DNA of 64,000 nt from Wyeomyia smithii (GCF_029784165.1 NC_073696.1:80598220-80662219); one strand, 5' to 3'; positions 30,101 to 45,100 are shown, numbered from the stretch's first letter. The notes: generated by a model not told the origin, from the sequence alone. Numbers and translations: made by a program.

Positions 30101-33100
30101 TTTTAATTTTATGTTAGGTTTCAAAAATGTTTCAGTAATAATTGCAATATGCACATTATTTACTGTTAAAAAATTAAAAAGCTCATTCTCATTGGCCTTC
30201 AATGAGCGAGCATTCCAATTTAATATTTTAATTGTTTTATTTAAAATCATTGCTAAATTTTAAATTAGAAACAATTTTAATAGTAAAATTTGTACCTATT
30301 TGAATGGCTTCAAACATTGATTTTGCCTGCAACATGGCGTTCATAAGATCGAACATTGCCTGTTGCCGAAAAGAAAGTTTACCTGCCGTAATAGGCCCCA
30401 GGCAGTTGACATTAGAAAAAATATTTTCGGTAGCAATATTAGCTGGAGTGATAGGTGTACAATTATTTTCTAGCGTGTTTTGCTTACCCATATTAACGGT
30501 TATTTTCGAACTACCAACACTAGGCGGTATAATGTTCGAACTACCTGTAACCTGTGCATAAGTTAAACGGGTATGCAAAGGAGTAGGTAAACTATGCGTC
30601 ACTGGTACGCTTGGAGAATTTTGTTTTGAAGTTGGTTTTAATTGAGAAATTGAATTTTGTTTACCTTGCCTTGCCTTAACAATTGCTAAACGGACTGGGC
30701 ATTGATAAAAATTTGACATATGGTTGCCGTTACAATTCGCACAGCGAAAATGTTTACTCTCTTTCACAGGACATGTGTCCTTTTTGTGAGAAGAGTCTCC
30801 ACAATTAAGACATTTTTGGTTCATGTTACAGAATTTGGATCCATGGCCATAACGTTGGCAAGTACGGCATTGGGTGATATGCTTTTCACCTCCGCCATAC
30901 TTCCTATAAATTTCCCACTTTACACGCACATTATACAAGGCATGTGCTTTTTCAAAAAATTTTAAGTTGTTAACCTCATTGCGGTTAAAATGAATTAAAT
31001 AATTAACAAGGGAAATTCCAGTTCTCTGACTGTTTTCGCCTCGTGATTTTTGTTTCATTAGAATTACTTGGGTAGGGGCTATGCCAAGTAATTCTGTTAA
31101 AGTAAGTTTGATCTCATCAACGGTTTGATCGTTGGTGAGACCTTTCAAGACAACCTTGAACGGCTTGACGTTCTTGGTGCCATATGTAAAAAATTTGTAC
31201 ATCTTGTCAGTTAAATACTGAACAAGACGATCACGACCCTTTACTGAGTCGTCTAATAAGCGGCATTCACCTCTACGGCCAATTTGATAGGTAACTTTAA
31301 CGTCAGAAACAAACGTTGAAAGTTCCTTTTTGAATATATTAAATTCAGAAGAAATAGTTACCACAATAGGTGGAACTTTCTCCTTTTTTAAAGATTTTAT
31401 ATTTTGTATAGTTTCATTATTAATAACTTCCATTTCACCAGCTTCTTGCTCAGGCAAAATATCAAAAGGATTGTCACTACAGACACTCGAAGTGTCAGAA
31501 AGAGATGCCTCTCTTTTCCTCCCCGCAGCGATGCGAGGTTTCTTTTTCCGTCCAGCCATTTCAGGTGATACGAAAAAAGTTAAAACAAATGTTAAATTCA
31601 AAAGTAGGTAGTCTTGAGAAAGACTGATGGGAAATAACTTTCAGGTAGTCTTTAAAAGACACACTGACAAAACACAAACTTTGAAGCTATAGGCAGTCAA
31701 AGACCAGTCCACAAGCAACCGAAAAAACGTCTGATCTGTAGGACAGTTCAAGACGCACTGATTCTGTCGGTCTTTGAGTGACTGTGTTAAAGCCGTTATA
31801 TTACCGGCCCACGAAACCCTGACAACCATAACCTAACGGTGATTGATTTGACCCTTGGTTAACGAGCTTGGGAATTCGTTCTGCTTTATGTGTGTATTTT
31901 TTACTTCTTTTATATATATTATTACCGAAATTTTTTTTCTTGTTAATAAAGTTATCTAGTGTGTAGCTTAAAATTACTATTCATCAAACCTCGCTGGGGT
32001 CTAAGTGTCTAACCCAGCCAGCAAGCAAAAACAAAGCAGAGTAGCATATTCGCTCGACATTATGCAATGCAATGTATTGTAGAAACATCATATGGTTCTC
32101 TAGTTCGAAACAACTAAAGACCCCGTCCTCCTGACGAAGAATGCAACAGCCCGAAAGCAACAACCCGTACATACACTACTGCTGACACACCAACTGTAAG
32201 CAGCTTTATAATTACTGTTTGCCCGGAAAAGCGGGAATAATTCCTGTATAGTTCGTAACTATCCACAATGGGGCACGATTGCATAAGAATATTTTTTTAT
32301 ATCATTCAATGCTAGAAAGCATGTGATCCTCTTACACATTTGATATTTGAACTATAATATCACCCCCGAGGGCACTCTACCGAATACTGCAAAAATTTTG
32401 CTATTTTATTTCGTCATCCACTATAGCCAACGTGGCTAAATAGCACAAAAAAGCGCAGCTTTGCATGCTTGCTGAAAAATCGGAGGTCTTGCGTCATGCA
32501 GTTCTGAACCATAGATCGATTTCGAAACGAATAGTGTCCAGCAAGTCCGGTCCGTAGTTCGATCGAAATAATATCCAATAGCGTACAAAACTATTATTTC
32601 TAAATCTGAATTACTGAATGTATCTACTCATTTTGTAATATACAAAATTTAATAAAAATCTAAAGCAGGTATTAGACGAAGCAAATATTTGCTTTTTTTC
32701 AATACAGATTTTATTTTGTGCAAATAAAAGTCGTACCAAAAATAGCAAATGTTTGCGTAGTCTAATACCTGCCCAAAACATGTGTGAGTGTTTGCTCAAT
32801 AAACATTTCATCCCAAGAAAGGCGGCCCCAACAGAATCACAGAAAAAATATCGTGCATCACATAGAATAAGTAAGTGTAAGTAATCCTCACGTTTCCAAA
32901 CAACGTCAATATTGGCGACGATGAACCGACAAAGTAAACAAAGTTGCGTGACGATTGACCTAATCAAGGGCCACCCTGGAAGCACGAAAAGTGATTATTT
33001 ATAAACCTAATTTTCGAGACCAACTTGCCCGCAGAGCTTATTTGCTCTTTCGTTACTAAATCTAATTACAAACCACAAGGTTGAAATACACTAACAAAAA

Positions 33101-36100
33101 TCAAATTTCGAACCTAATTTGCATGCACAGATTGCAGGAGTCAACATACACTTACAGCATTGAGTATTCAGCTCAGCGTCTGATTCAACAACACTGTTGT
33201 CTGTTGCTAGACGTTTGATAAACCCAAAACTAAATAGGAAAGACTATGTATGTATGCAGTATATACACACGTGTCATATTTATTCCAAACCAAACTTTCT
33301 CCGTCACAGACAATTATATCCATCAGGTTTATTGACTACCGAGAAACTTCCACAATAGATTCCGACTGCGAGGAAAAGTTTTTGTCTACTGCTTTTCTTT
33401 ACACCATAAGGAATCTACCCCTTCTCCGAACAAATTGGCAATAAACCGTATGTATTACTGTACTCTAGCTCTCGCCTCGGTTCAACTTTAAAACCATCGA
33501 ACAAGCTTGAACTAGGACACCGACAGGCTAGTCACTATCTTAAACTAGATAATAGTAGTCCCTCCAGTAGGATGATGGTATTCAAATAGCACAACCGTAT
33601 GAGAAACTCTTCTGAGCAACTTTCCTACAAATGACGAACCGATACAAGCTGGACGTTAGAACACGCGCATGCACAGTGTGAACTGCGGAACAAATACAGG
33701 ACAACTAATTTTCATTTGACCCAGCAGCAGCTGGTACGGCTAATCTCAACCGAAATCCACAGATTTATTGCGGTAAAAGTGACAACGACGAAGACGACGA
33801 CGACGAGGATGGTGGTACTGGCAGGAGTGGATAATAGTTTTCCGGAATAAAAGACGCTGCCACCAACGCTGTGTGAACTGAATATAAGTTTCAAATGAAA
33901 CTTTTGGCTGGGAATTAAATCCCGACGAAGATTTGTGGTTTGTGGTACTCTTGGAAAGCAGTTATAATTAGTTTCTTGAAATAGAAGATAGAAAGTGCTG
34001 GTGCAGTGGTTGAGGCTGCATAATACTGGGGACGTGAAACAGAGTGCTGATGAGCATTCGAAAGTTATATTTGATTGTCACTTACTAGATGATTTATTTG
34101 GGCATTCACTTGCTAATTAATTTCTTGCCACAGTTGTTTAAAATGTCATTAGGTAGTGGGTTTTCTCTACTCGGCCATGTTAATGATCAAAGCGGTCGCT
34201 TTGTTCCGCTATTTGAAAATTAATAGGATAACTTTGGGACCCTGATTATTCCGACTGTAACCATTTCTCCAAATGAATATCACTCCAGCTCAATAATAAA
34301 TTTTAAAACAGTTTTTTCGTATGAGTATTCTCCCAAAACTCCAATTTGATTTGATTGCAATGAAACATTGTCATGAAAAGAATTACTGGAAAGACTGAGA
34401 AATTTAAAATAAATTAGTTTTAAACGAACTATCAACTATCAAGGATCGACTGAAAATTATTTTTTCTAAGCAAAAATGATAACAAAATTCGATTACTTAT
34501 CTGTCTTAAATAAAATTCTTTTCTGTGAATCGATAGACTATGGACTCCAGACATTAAATTTTAGACTTTAGTCTTTAAACTTTAGACTTTAGAGTTTAGA
34601 CTTTAGACTTTAGACTTTAGACTTCAGACTTTAGAGTTTAGACTTTAGACTTTAGACTTCAGACATTAGACTTTCGACATTAGACTGTAGACTTAGAACT
34701 TCAAACTTCAGACTTTAGACTTGAGACTTCAGAATTTGGCCTTTAGACTTAAGACTTTAGACTTTAAACTTTAGCCTTAAGACCTACGACTAAAGATTTT
34801 GGGCTTAAGACTTTACACTCTAGACTTTAGAATTATGATCTTGAACTTTATACTTAAAACTTAGGATTCCAGACTTTAGATTTTAGACTTCAGACTTTAG
34901 ACTTTTGACTTAAGAATTTAGACTTTAGACTTTAGATTATAGTCATTAGATTTTAGTCTTTAGCTTTCAGCATTTAGACTTTAGACTTAAGATTTTATAT
35001 TTGAGACTTTAGACTTAAAATTCAAGACTTAAGACTTTAGGTTTTAGACTTTAGACTTTAGACTTCAGACTTTGGACTTTAGACTTTAGACTTCAGGCTT
35101 CAGACTTTAGACTTTAGACTTTAGACTTTAAACTTTAGACTCTAGACTTTAGACTTTAGACATTAGACTGTAGACTTAAAACTTTGAACTTCAGACTTAA
35201 GACTTGACACTTTAGAATTTAGACTTTAGAGTTCATACTGAAGATTTTAGACTTTAAACTTTAAATTTTAGCCTTAAGACTTACGACTTAAGATTGTAGG
35301 CTTAAGACTTTAAACTCTAGACTTTAGAATTATGATCTTGAACTTTATACTAAAAACTTTATATTTTAGACTTTCGATTTTAGACTTTATACTTTAGACT
35401 TCAGACTTTAGACTTAAGAATTTAGATTTTAGACTTTAGACTTTAAACTATAGTCATTAGATTTTAGACTTCAGCATTTAGACTTTAGACTTTCGATTTT
35501 ATACTTGAGACTTTAGACTTAAAATTCAAGACTTAAGACTTTAGGTTTTAGACTTTAGACTTTAGACTTTAGACTTCAGACTTTGGACTTTAGACTTTAG
35601 ACTTGAGACTTCAGACTTTAGACTTTAGACATGAGACTTTAGACTTTAAATTAAAGACTTAAGACTTTAGGTTTTAGACTTGAGACTTGAGACTTCAGAC
35701 TTTGGACTTTAGACTTTAAACTTCAGACTTTAGACTTGGGACTTACGACTAAAGATTTCAGGCTCAAGACTTTAAACTCTAGACTTTAGAATTATGATCT
35801 TAAACTTTATACTCAAAACTTTAGATTTCAGACTTTAGATTTTAGACTTGAGATTTTAGACTTTAGACTTAAGACTTTAGACTTTAGAATTTAAACTTAA
35901 GACTTTAGACTATAGTCATTAGATTTTAGACTTTAGACTGCAGCATTTAGACTTTAGACATTAGATTTTATACTTGAGACTTTAGACTTAAGACTTTGGA
36001 CTTTAGACTTTAGACTTTAAACTTCAGACTTTAGACTTGGGACTTACGACTAAAGATTTCAGGCTTAAGACTTTAAACTCTAGACTTTAGAATTTTGATC

Positions 36101-39100
36101 TTAAACTTTATACTCAAAACTTTAGATTTTAGACTTTAGATTTTAGACTTTATACTTAAGACTATAGACTTTAGAATTTAGACTTAAGACTTTAGACTAT
36201 AGTCATTAGATTTTAGACTTTAGATTTCAGCATTTAGACTTTAGACTTTAGATTTTATACTTGAGACTTTAGACTTTAGACTTTAGGCTTAATGCTTTAA
36301 ACTTTTACTTTTGACCTTAGATTTTAGACTTTAGTCTTAAGACATTAAACTTTAGACATTAAACTTCAGACCTTTGACATCAGACTTTAAACTTTAGACT
36401 TCAGACTTCAGACTTTAGACTAAAGACTATAAACTCTAGACTTAAGGCTTTAGACTTAAGACTTAAGGCTTTAAGCTTTAGACTTTAAACTCAAGACTTC
36501 CGAAATAAAACTTTAGACTCTGGACTTTAAACTTCAGACGTAATATTTTAGACTAAAGACTTCAGACTTTGGACTTTAGACTTTTGCTTCTAAATTTTGA
36601 CTTCATACTTTAGACTTTAGACTTAAGACTTTAAACTTTAGGCTTTAGACTTTGGACTTTAGACTTCAGACTGTAGACATTAGACTTTAGACTAAGGATT
36701 TTAGACACTTTATTCATTAGCTGTCAGAATTTAAACTTAAGATTTAAGATTTCACACTTCAAACTTTTTAATTTTTACTCATCAAACTGGTGGCTCATTA
36801 TCTGCTAAACCTTACGTGCTCCCAGACAAACTTAATGAACCAATGAATTAAATGGGATAGATAGTCCATGTTCTCTTTGTCAACAGCTAATTATGCATCG
36901 TTTTAATCAGCGTGGGCAAACTCATTCTAACCGCGAACATAATCTTACTACAACCTCATCAATCATCCAATGAGTCTCATCGATGAATCTCATCCAGACT
37001 GGCTGCCTGTCCTGTCTGCTGCCAGCAGCCAACAAACATAATTGACATGAATCATGAATAGCTCCATTATCGTACAATCTTACCGTATCCTTTTACACCA
37101 ACCCTTTTATTACCGTATCCGGTATTCTTCTCCATTCATCTGCATTTCACAGTTGGTCATCGTTGCTGTGTGGATCACGTCGGCCGTCTATTCCGTGCCA
37201 AAGTTCATCTTTGTCCGGACGATTACCAATAATCTCGGCGATGACCAGCTGGAGACAATCTGTATTGTCAATAGGAAAGCGTTCAACTCGGAGCTCTTCG
37301 ATATCATTAATTTTGCCTTACTATATCTTCTGCCGCTGCTACTCATGATGGTAAGTTGACAGACTGTTCGGGTGGGTGGGAGAGAAACGCTACCCTGTGT
37401 TTGACGTGGATTCCACTAACTTTATGTTTCTTCGAACCACAGGTCCTGTACAGCCGAATAGCGATAGCACTGTGGAAGAGCTCGCGGGGGTTGGAGCGAC
37501 ATATTGCACTCCAGAACACCACCACATCTAGCTATTCGACCAATTTCAACCGGAAACCCAGTAGCAAATACGAGAAACGAAGCGTAGGAGTCACCGAGAG
37601 CCAGGTCAGTTTGCTGACTAACATATGTTCAACCAATATGAGTAATACGATAGAATATCTGGCTGTGATTCTGCCACTCCTACCAACGCAAAATGCATGA
37701 CAAATGGCCAGTGGTTTGTGGCGCAGACCCTCGGAAAAGATGTTTCCTGGGAATATGTTTTTGGTACTATTGATTCGAAAGCACCAGATTCATCCATCCA
37801 CTTCAAAAATTTTTCTCATCCTTACACCGTTCGAAATATAATAAAGTAGCTATTAATAACTACTGCTGTACTAATCGTTTATCCTTTCTTTGCACAGGTT
37901 TCGGTCGAATCGGACAAAGTGGTTGTTACAACCTGGCGGGCACAAAACAGCTTCCATCAGCGGCACCACGGAACCCAGCTGACGCAGATGTCCCATTCGT
38001 CCAATAATGTACTGAGGGCGAGACGTGGCGTCATCCGCATGTTAATGGTTGTGGTTCTGACGTTTGCCCTCTGCAATTTGCCCTTTCATGCGCGCAAGAT
38101 GTGGCAGTACTGGTAAGTGTGATATCTTTTGTGAAACCGATCGTAGCGTAACAGTGAGATGTGAACATGCTTATGATGGTTAACCAAACAATGAACACTT
38201 AGCAGTGGTGGGCACCATTCCGCTAATTCGCTAATTCGCTAATTAGCGACGCTAAAATTCAGTTAGCGATTTAGCGATTTCGCTAATTTTTGAGCTGGTT
38301 AGCGAAACTGTTAGCGTCGCTGAAATTTTGGCCTTCGTAACGCTAATCGCTAATTCGCTAAATTTTGTGGAGAAGCGACAATAGAAATAATTAGAAAAAC
38401 TGTGAATTCTGATGGCGTACGTAAATTGCTACGAAAGATGAACATATTTTACTGCGAAAGTTACTTTTGTCGTTTTTTTTACCCTAGAATGGAGTTTCAG
38501 TTATCGAACAAGCCACAGGAGCATTTTGAAGAACGAGCACAAGGTCTAGATTGAATTTTTGGCACACCAAGAACTTCGGTAAATTGCAATGCGCTTGAAA
38601 TTATGACAACTTCGGTTCTACCAAAAGATAATAATTGAATTTTCATGAAAACATTCCTAAGAATGTTTTTCTCAATGCAAGCTAAATAATTTTTGTTATT
38701 CTTGTTTTTACAAAATCAAATATGAATACCGTTTCGTGAACCTCTTACTGTAAATAGCTTTAAAAAGTAATTGCTTTCGTTTGTTTAACCAAAACAGATC
38801 AAAGTGGTCGAAATCTTACAAAACACGAGCAAAAATATAGCGATATGACTATTTACATATTAAAAAGTTAGCGATTATTAAAAAGTTAGCGAAAGTTCCG
38901 CTAATGTGGGTTTAGCTTATTAAAAAGTTAGCGAAAGTTCCGCTAATGTGGGTTTAGCGTTTAGCGTTTAGCGATTATCGAGCTAAATTTTTCGGTTAGC
39001 GACTTAGCGATTAGCGTCGCTAAATTTTCGGTTAGCGGTGCCCACCACTGACACTTAGATAATTGAACTGATCTCTCAGGAATAGGTTAGTTTATTTGAC

Positions 39101-42100
39101 TAACATTTCGAAAGAGTATGATTATTGAAGATTATATGTGCCAATTTAAGATTGTTCTGCTTCAATGGGCATTAGATTGCCCATATCAGTACACATGTGG
39201 GTGGTTTTGAGGCTTTAAACAAAATAATGACAGAATAAAATTTTAAAAAATATACAAAAAAATCACAGAGAGAATTATCACCAGATGTCAACTTCATAAA
39301 AAAAGCAAATATGACAGAATAACAGTCGGAAACTATTGCCATTTTAAAAAAGCCCGTAAATAAAGTATGCAGTAGATAATTTTTTAGACTTACAGTGGAA
39401 CTGTCACTTACTTTTGAACTAAAATCGGACCTGAATATTTCAACTGAAGTTATTTTCAAGTTACAATATTATTTGTACCAATTATGCTACGGGTTATTCG
39501 TAAACTGAAATTAAATCATGTGAACAAAAAAAAATCCCACAATAGTAGCAACGTAGATCAGCTTCGATTACTGGTTTAAAATAGTGCTGCTGCGGTCTGC
39601 CTGTTTTCCTCGATGTCGAACAAGTCATAACAGCGGAGCTCACACACAGTACGTTAATCGTTTGATCGTTTCTATAACGTATCAATTGCAAAACATTGGA
39701 ACAGCAATGAAAACACACAAACCATCAGCAATGACGTGCGACTCACAACTTTAGCAAACAACAAATCAACAAACAACTCGAACTAACCTCTACTAACTGG
39801 CTCGTTTCAATTACAAATTGCCGCTCAAGTAGCAGTAGAGCTGTAACAATCAAACCGCAAAACCAAGAATACAAAGTGCATACATTGAATCCATCCGTGC
39901 AGTCCGGTGTGCGGTGCGAAGCGGTGCGGTACACGTACAATAGAAAACGCGCGCTTGCATGAGTTGAAATCAATCTTCGGCGTCTCGCGTTCGTCTCTGG
40001 CAATCGAATATAGAAACGGATTTCTCGCTTCACCACCAGCAAACGACCAAACTGAGCCAATGCAATGCAATTGTAACTGCGAGTAACACACAATCGCTTG
40101 TCGTTATTACACTGCAGCAGATTTGTGCATTGGACTCCAATTCAGTCAAATTAATTGATGAACAAGGCGCCATGTGGTAATCAGATTGGTAAACCAATCC
40201 CGCATCCTACATGTGCTTCCCCGTATACCGAGTGGTGGACGCGCTTCACGTGAATGCGAATTCCACATGTCGTCCTACACTAGGAGCATCTTGTTTCACT
40301 AGCAGTGGTTTTCAATTGAGTCTTCTGCAGTCCTAGGAAATAGAATTATTTTCATTGTACGCATTCCAAGCCGATGCCAGATGTAATCGGCTTTTAAGCG
40401 ATTCAAGACTTAGTTTCAACTTAATTATAACTTCACCAATCACGAATTAGAATGAATTAGAAAACATTTTTGTCAACTACCTCTGCGAAGATAATCCATA
40501 ATTTTGCTGGAAATTTTTGTAAAATTGTATCGTTTACATCGTTAGAATCAGTTTCTGTAATGTAATGTAATATGTTTATTACAGTTCATCGGTAAAAAAT
40601 TCTTGGGAATTTTTACATGATTTTTACTGCAAAAAAAAAAATTTCGAATTGCAAAAAAAATATTCTTTTAAAGATCATCAAAAGTATTTATTAATAAAAA
40701 AATACAACAGGAGAAGAATGAATTCGTTGTGTTTGCTAAAGACCGGAAATCGATTAGACAGAATATAAAAGCACAGGACTCTAATTAAAACAGAAACGAA
40801 AAAAACTTTGAAGGATATTCCGGTAAAGAACATTTTGACTTGCTGCGAATCCTGAGAAAAAAAACACGTTGACAGTGTATTGCATCTAAATTGAAGTCAT
40901 TGAAGGAAAGTAAATTGATTTATAAAAGCAAATAACGATTTTTCATTTTGTATTCAACTCGCTTTTTGATCTCAGTAGCACAAAAGCTCCGATACTGCTC
41001 ACCCTACGCCTCACTGAGGCAAACCCAATCCATGACGAAGCGTCGTGTCTACAAGCGCTTGTGTACATTTCTCTCTGGCAACGAAAAAACACAAAATTAC
41101 GAATATAAAGCGTAGATTATTCACGACATTCGGGTTAAATCCCCGGTGTACTTACATATATTCACGGGAGCTCATGAAGCAATGCACTATTTGCATCCTA
41201 AAACGAAAGTAGCCAGAAACATTAAATAAATCAATGCATTCAGCGCGCTACGCAGGAATTTTCCTTCGAAATTTGCAATTCGTCAATCTTTGCGTCTCTT
41301 TTTTAATATTTGAAGTAACGTGTAATATTTTGATTTGCGGCATAACATCCTTTAAAACTGAATATGCAGTATCAAAAATTCCAAATAGCACATTGGCTGA
41401 AAAAAATCCAAATAGCAGATTTGCTGATTGCTCAGAGCTGCTAATATGACAATATTTAACAACTCTTTGATGCACTCTCAATACGGGTTGCATTGTAGTA
41501 GGCAGAGAACAGGGGGGAGCTCCGTAGCCGCAAGGTTACAGAGTCCGCTTTGGTAAGCGGGTGGTCGTGGGTTCGAATCTTAGTAAAATCAGGCCATTGG
41601 GTTGTCAAAGGACTTTTAAGCATGGGTTTATTCCCAGGCTCCCCATCACGTTCTACAGTACCCCTGTTGACTCTCCTCCTAACAAAAATCAGTCCCTATT
41701 ATAATAAAACTGGTGTGAGTAACATATGAAAGTTCTCTCCAGGGAATTGTAACTAGGCGATATTGTTAGGATGGACAGAGGCTCGGTATAGAAGAGCAGT
41801 AATCTTGAAACGGAAAGGTGATTACACACAAGCACTGATATGAATGATAAGCGTATCACTTACTTAAATAGTGTTACTGCTAATAATATGAAGTGCGGAA
41901 TACAGAAAACACCTGGACAATATCACAATAGATCTAAGCTCTGGTTGCAGTGATGAGTCCACACAAAAAAAAGGAAGAGAACAGCGTAAAAGATGAAGTG
42001 CTTTCGGAATCGATTGAAGTGCTGCTATCGAATTTGATTCAGTGGTTGGTAGATTTAAACAATTTCGTCTTCTCGGAAAGAGCTCCCATGCAAAATTCCC

Positions 42101-45100
42101 GCTCAGTCGTGCGGTAGTCTCTTTCCCAGAACCAGATATACTCACGAAATTCCATTCCCACTGACAGACATAGTCGCATAGTCTGCAATAGTATATTTTC
42201 ACGATATTCCTCCGTATGAATGAAGTGCTGATACTAGACACCTTGTTTCCGGTGGAAGAAACAACGACGGCCAGTGTAAGGGTAACTATAGCCACAGAGA
42301 CAAAGCGAAGATTTTTAAAGCTTTAAAAGAACAGGGAGAAAAATCGGAAACAAATGGTTTTTCTCCAGCGCATACTGGAAGAATAGCACCAAAATTCCCA
42401 CTGAATAAACGCCGCTGAGCTATCAACCGGAAATATAGAAATATTTCCTATGTAAAATTGGTCAGCAATTCTATCGGTGATGGTTAAATCCTGTGCAGGG
42501 CACGGAAAAGGGCTTCTTTTGCTCTTTTTCATCCAATATTTGCATATTTTAAAGTTTTCTTCGTCGTAGCTACGATTGCCGCTGCATTCTTTACGCAAAT
42601 GAAACAAAACTCATGAATACATTAGGGAGAGACTTAATAGAGATTGTTCCTAGCCTTAGAAATGGTATATTTCCCCGATGTCACCTTATTGATGTGATTA
42701 TCTTGCTGAAACGTGTATAACAACAAACGCCGCTCAGCGTTATGTTCAGAAGTGAAGTTATCAGATGTGAAAAGTTCCAGGAATTCGAATCGAAAGTAGG
42801 TTAGGTTCAATCTAACAACAGATTTGATTCCGGATGGTCGCAAATTTTTCTGCACGTACGAGGATTTATGTATTACAAGTCCCTGACAAAGGTCTAAATT
42901 GCAATTGGACTTCCAGAAGCGGTGCATCAGAGCGGTCAAAGTTCCAGTACCTGAAAAGCATAAAACGAGTTTTTTTATGCCAAATATCTTATTAATTAGT
43001 CGTTGAGAACAGATGTTTTCTCTGTTTTTTCTTAATCAATCGACTTTCTGGAAATCACAACCGAGTGAAAGAGCTAGCCGAACGACATCGCTAACCACAG
43101 AGCCACGGGGACCACTTGAGCCCTATGGCTAAACAAAATTCGAAGGTCAAATTTTCCTATACATTCCATTGGCACCCCAATAAACAGTATTGCATTATCC
43201 TAATATAGAAAAAAAAATAAAATCAAAGGCTTCAAGGAAAGGCCAACCCCAACCCCTCCCCATCTTTGCTTCGCCACAGATATAATTTATATCCATTTCT
43301 GTCTAGCTACTTCCAGTCTATCCTCTTTTTAATAGACTGACAGAAGATGCTCAGATTATATATTTATATATGTTACTGGTTTAGACTAACAGACAAAAAG
43401 AATGCTGTTGGGGCTACGCACAAGTGTGGGTGGTTCTGATTTTTGTAATATGTATAAAATTCTACACAAAGTTACCAATAGCACAAAATGACATTTTCAG
43501 CCCATAGGTACATCTGTGTAAAGTTTAATCCAAATCAAAAATGGAATGGAATTGGAATTGCTCATCTATGTCAAATAAAAGAAAATGTTCACGTGGAATA
43601 TTTGAAATATTTTTGTTTTAAAAAAGGAAAAAAAAGGGTTTCCTCTGAATAAATAGATTAAAACGATATTCAATGTTCAACATGTTCAACATATTCTCAA
43701 CTGTTAAGCATAATTTTTTATCAAATCGAAGCTTAATATAAAGCAACATATGAGCCGTTGAAAACAAATATGGTAAACGGGCCATTCTTTAACTTTTTGG
43801 ATAAATTGATGCAGAACGCAATAATATACCATAATATCAAAGAAAAGCCGAGATCTGAAAAATTATTCCGGAAAAATGGCCAAAACAATTCTCAGTTTCC
43901 CTCTTCTACGGGTTTTCTGGATCCAGAAAGCAACCGGTAGTCTACCGGAAGTTGAACCTGTGTCCAACGTGTAGTTTTCCACGGCCAAATAACAATCCTA
44001 AAGATGCTAGGGTGTTTTCCTTTGAATTGGCTTCTAGATTATGTAAAATTTCTTCTGTTACCAAATACATATACACTAGCGCCACGAAGTAACAGAATTC
44101 CTTAACAGATCATCATCCTATAGTACTCAATCACTTGGACAACCCTGCTGAAGACATGAATGTTCTATGTCCTAAGATTAGCGAACTATAATGCATCCTT
44201 CATGCTCAGACTGGACATGTACCACTTTTGCTCTAAACGTTTTCTGGTTGTCATTATTTTTCCATAGAACGATTATGTTTATATGTTATGTTATGTTATG
44301 TTATGTTATGTTATGTTATGTTATGTTATGTTATGTTATGTTATGTTATGTTATGTTATGTTATGTTATGTTATGTTATGTTATGTTATGTTATGTTATG
44401 TTATGTTATGTTATGTTATGTTATGTTATGTTATGTTATGTTATGTTATGTTATGTTATGTTATGTTATGTTATGTTATGTTATGTTATGTTATGTTATG
44501 TTATGTTATGTTATGTTATGTTATGTTATGTTATGTTATGTTATGTTATGTTATGTTATGTTATGTTATGTTATGTTATGTTATGTTATGTTATGTTATG
44601 TTATGTTATGTTATGTTATGTTATGTTATTTTATGTTATGTTATGTTATGTTATGTTATGTTATGTTATGTTATGTTATGTTATGTTATGTTATGTTATG
44701 TTATGTTATGTTATGTTATGTTATGTTATGTTATGTTATGTTATGTTATGTTATGTTATGTTATGTTATGTTATGTTATGTTATGTTATGTTATGTTATG
44801 TTATGTTATGTTATGTTATGTTATGTTATGTTATGTTATGTTATGATATGTTATGTTATGTTATGTTATGTTATGTTATGTTATGTTATGTTATGTTATG
44901 TTATGTTATGTTACGTTATGTTATGTTATGTTATGTTATGTTATGTTATGTTATGTTATGTTATGTTATGTTATGTTATGTTATGTTATGTTATGTTATG
45001 TTATGTTATGTTATGTTATGTTATGTTATGTTATGTTATGTTATGTTATGTTATGTTATGTTATGTTATGTTATGTTATGTTATGTTATGTTATGTTATG

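Larger units (their letters stand above)
27348..31761 (-). mobile_element. Full-length Jockey-clade (Juan-like) LINE
   Basis: A 4.4-kb non-LTR retrotransposon inserted antisense in intron 3. It has a 5' UTR of about 200 bases, ORF1, ORF2 and a poly(A) tail (T run at 27345-27369). The identical 14-mer TTCTGTCGGTCTTT at 27334-27347 and 31762-31775 is the target duplication. Both ORFs are uninterrupted, so the insertion looks young and may be competent. Clade assignment rests on domain order (gag-like ORF1, endonuclease plus RT without RNase H in ORF2). The Juan name is from remembered similarity. Confidence 0.88.

Noticed and set aside
37054..37152. ATG at 37054 in frame with the TM4 exon
   Set aside because: A good acceptor at 37151-37152 and the phase of the upstream exon show this is intron sequence.
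39743..40093. 116-codon minus-strand frame in a GC-richer patch
   Set aside because: No domain, signal or family resemblance, and an overlapping frame in another phase is equally open.
41512..41590. tRNA-like sequence with a B box
   Set aside because: It heads a repeated composite element also present at 45271, and lacks a full cloverleaf that I can draw. It is a SINE head, not a tRNA gene.
41864..42939. Three minus-strand frames of 94-143 codons
   Set aside because: The first overlaps a repeat, none resembles a known family, and no splice arrangement joins them convincingly.
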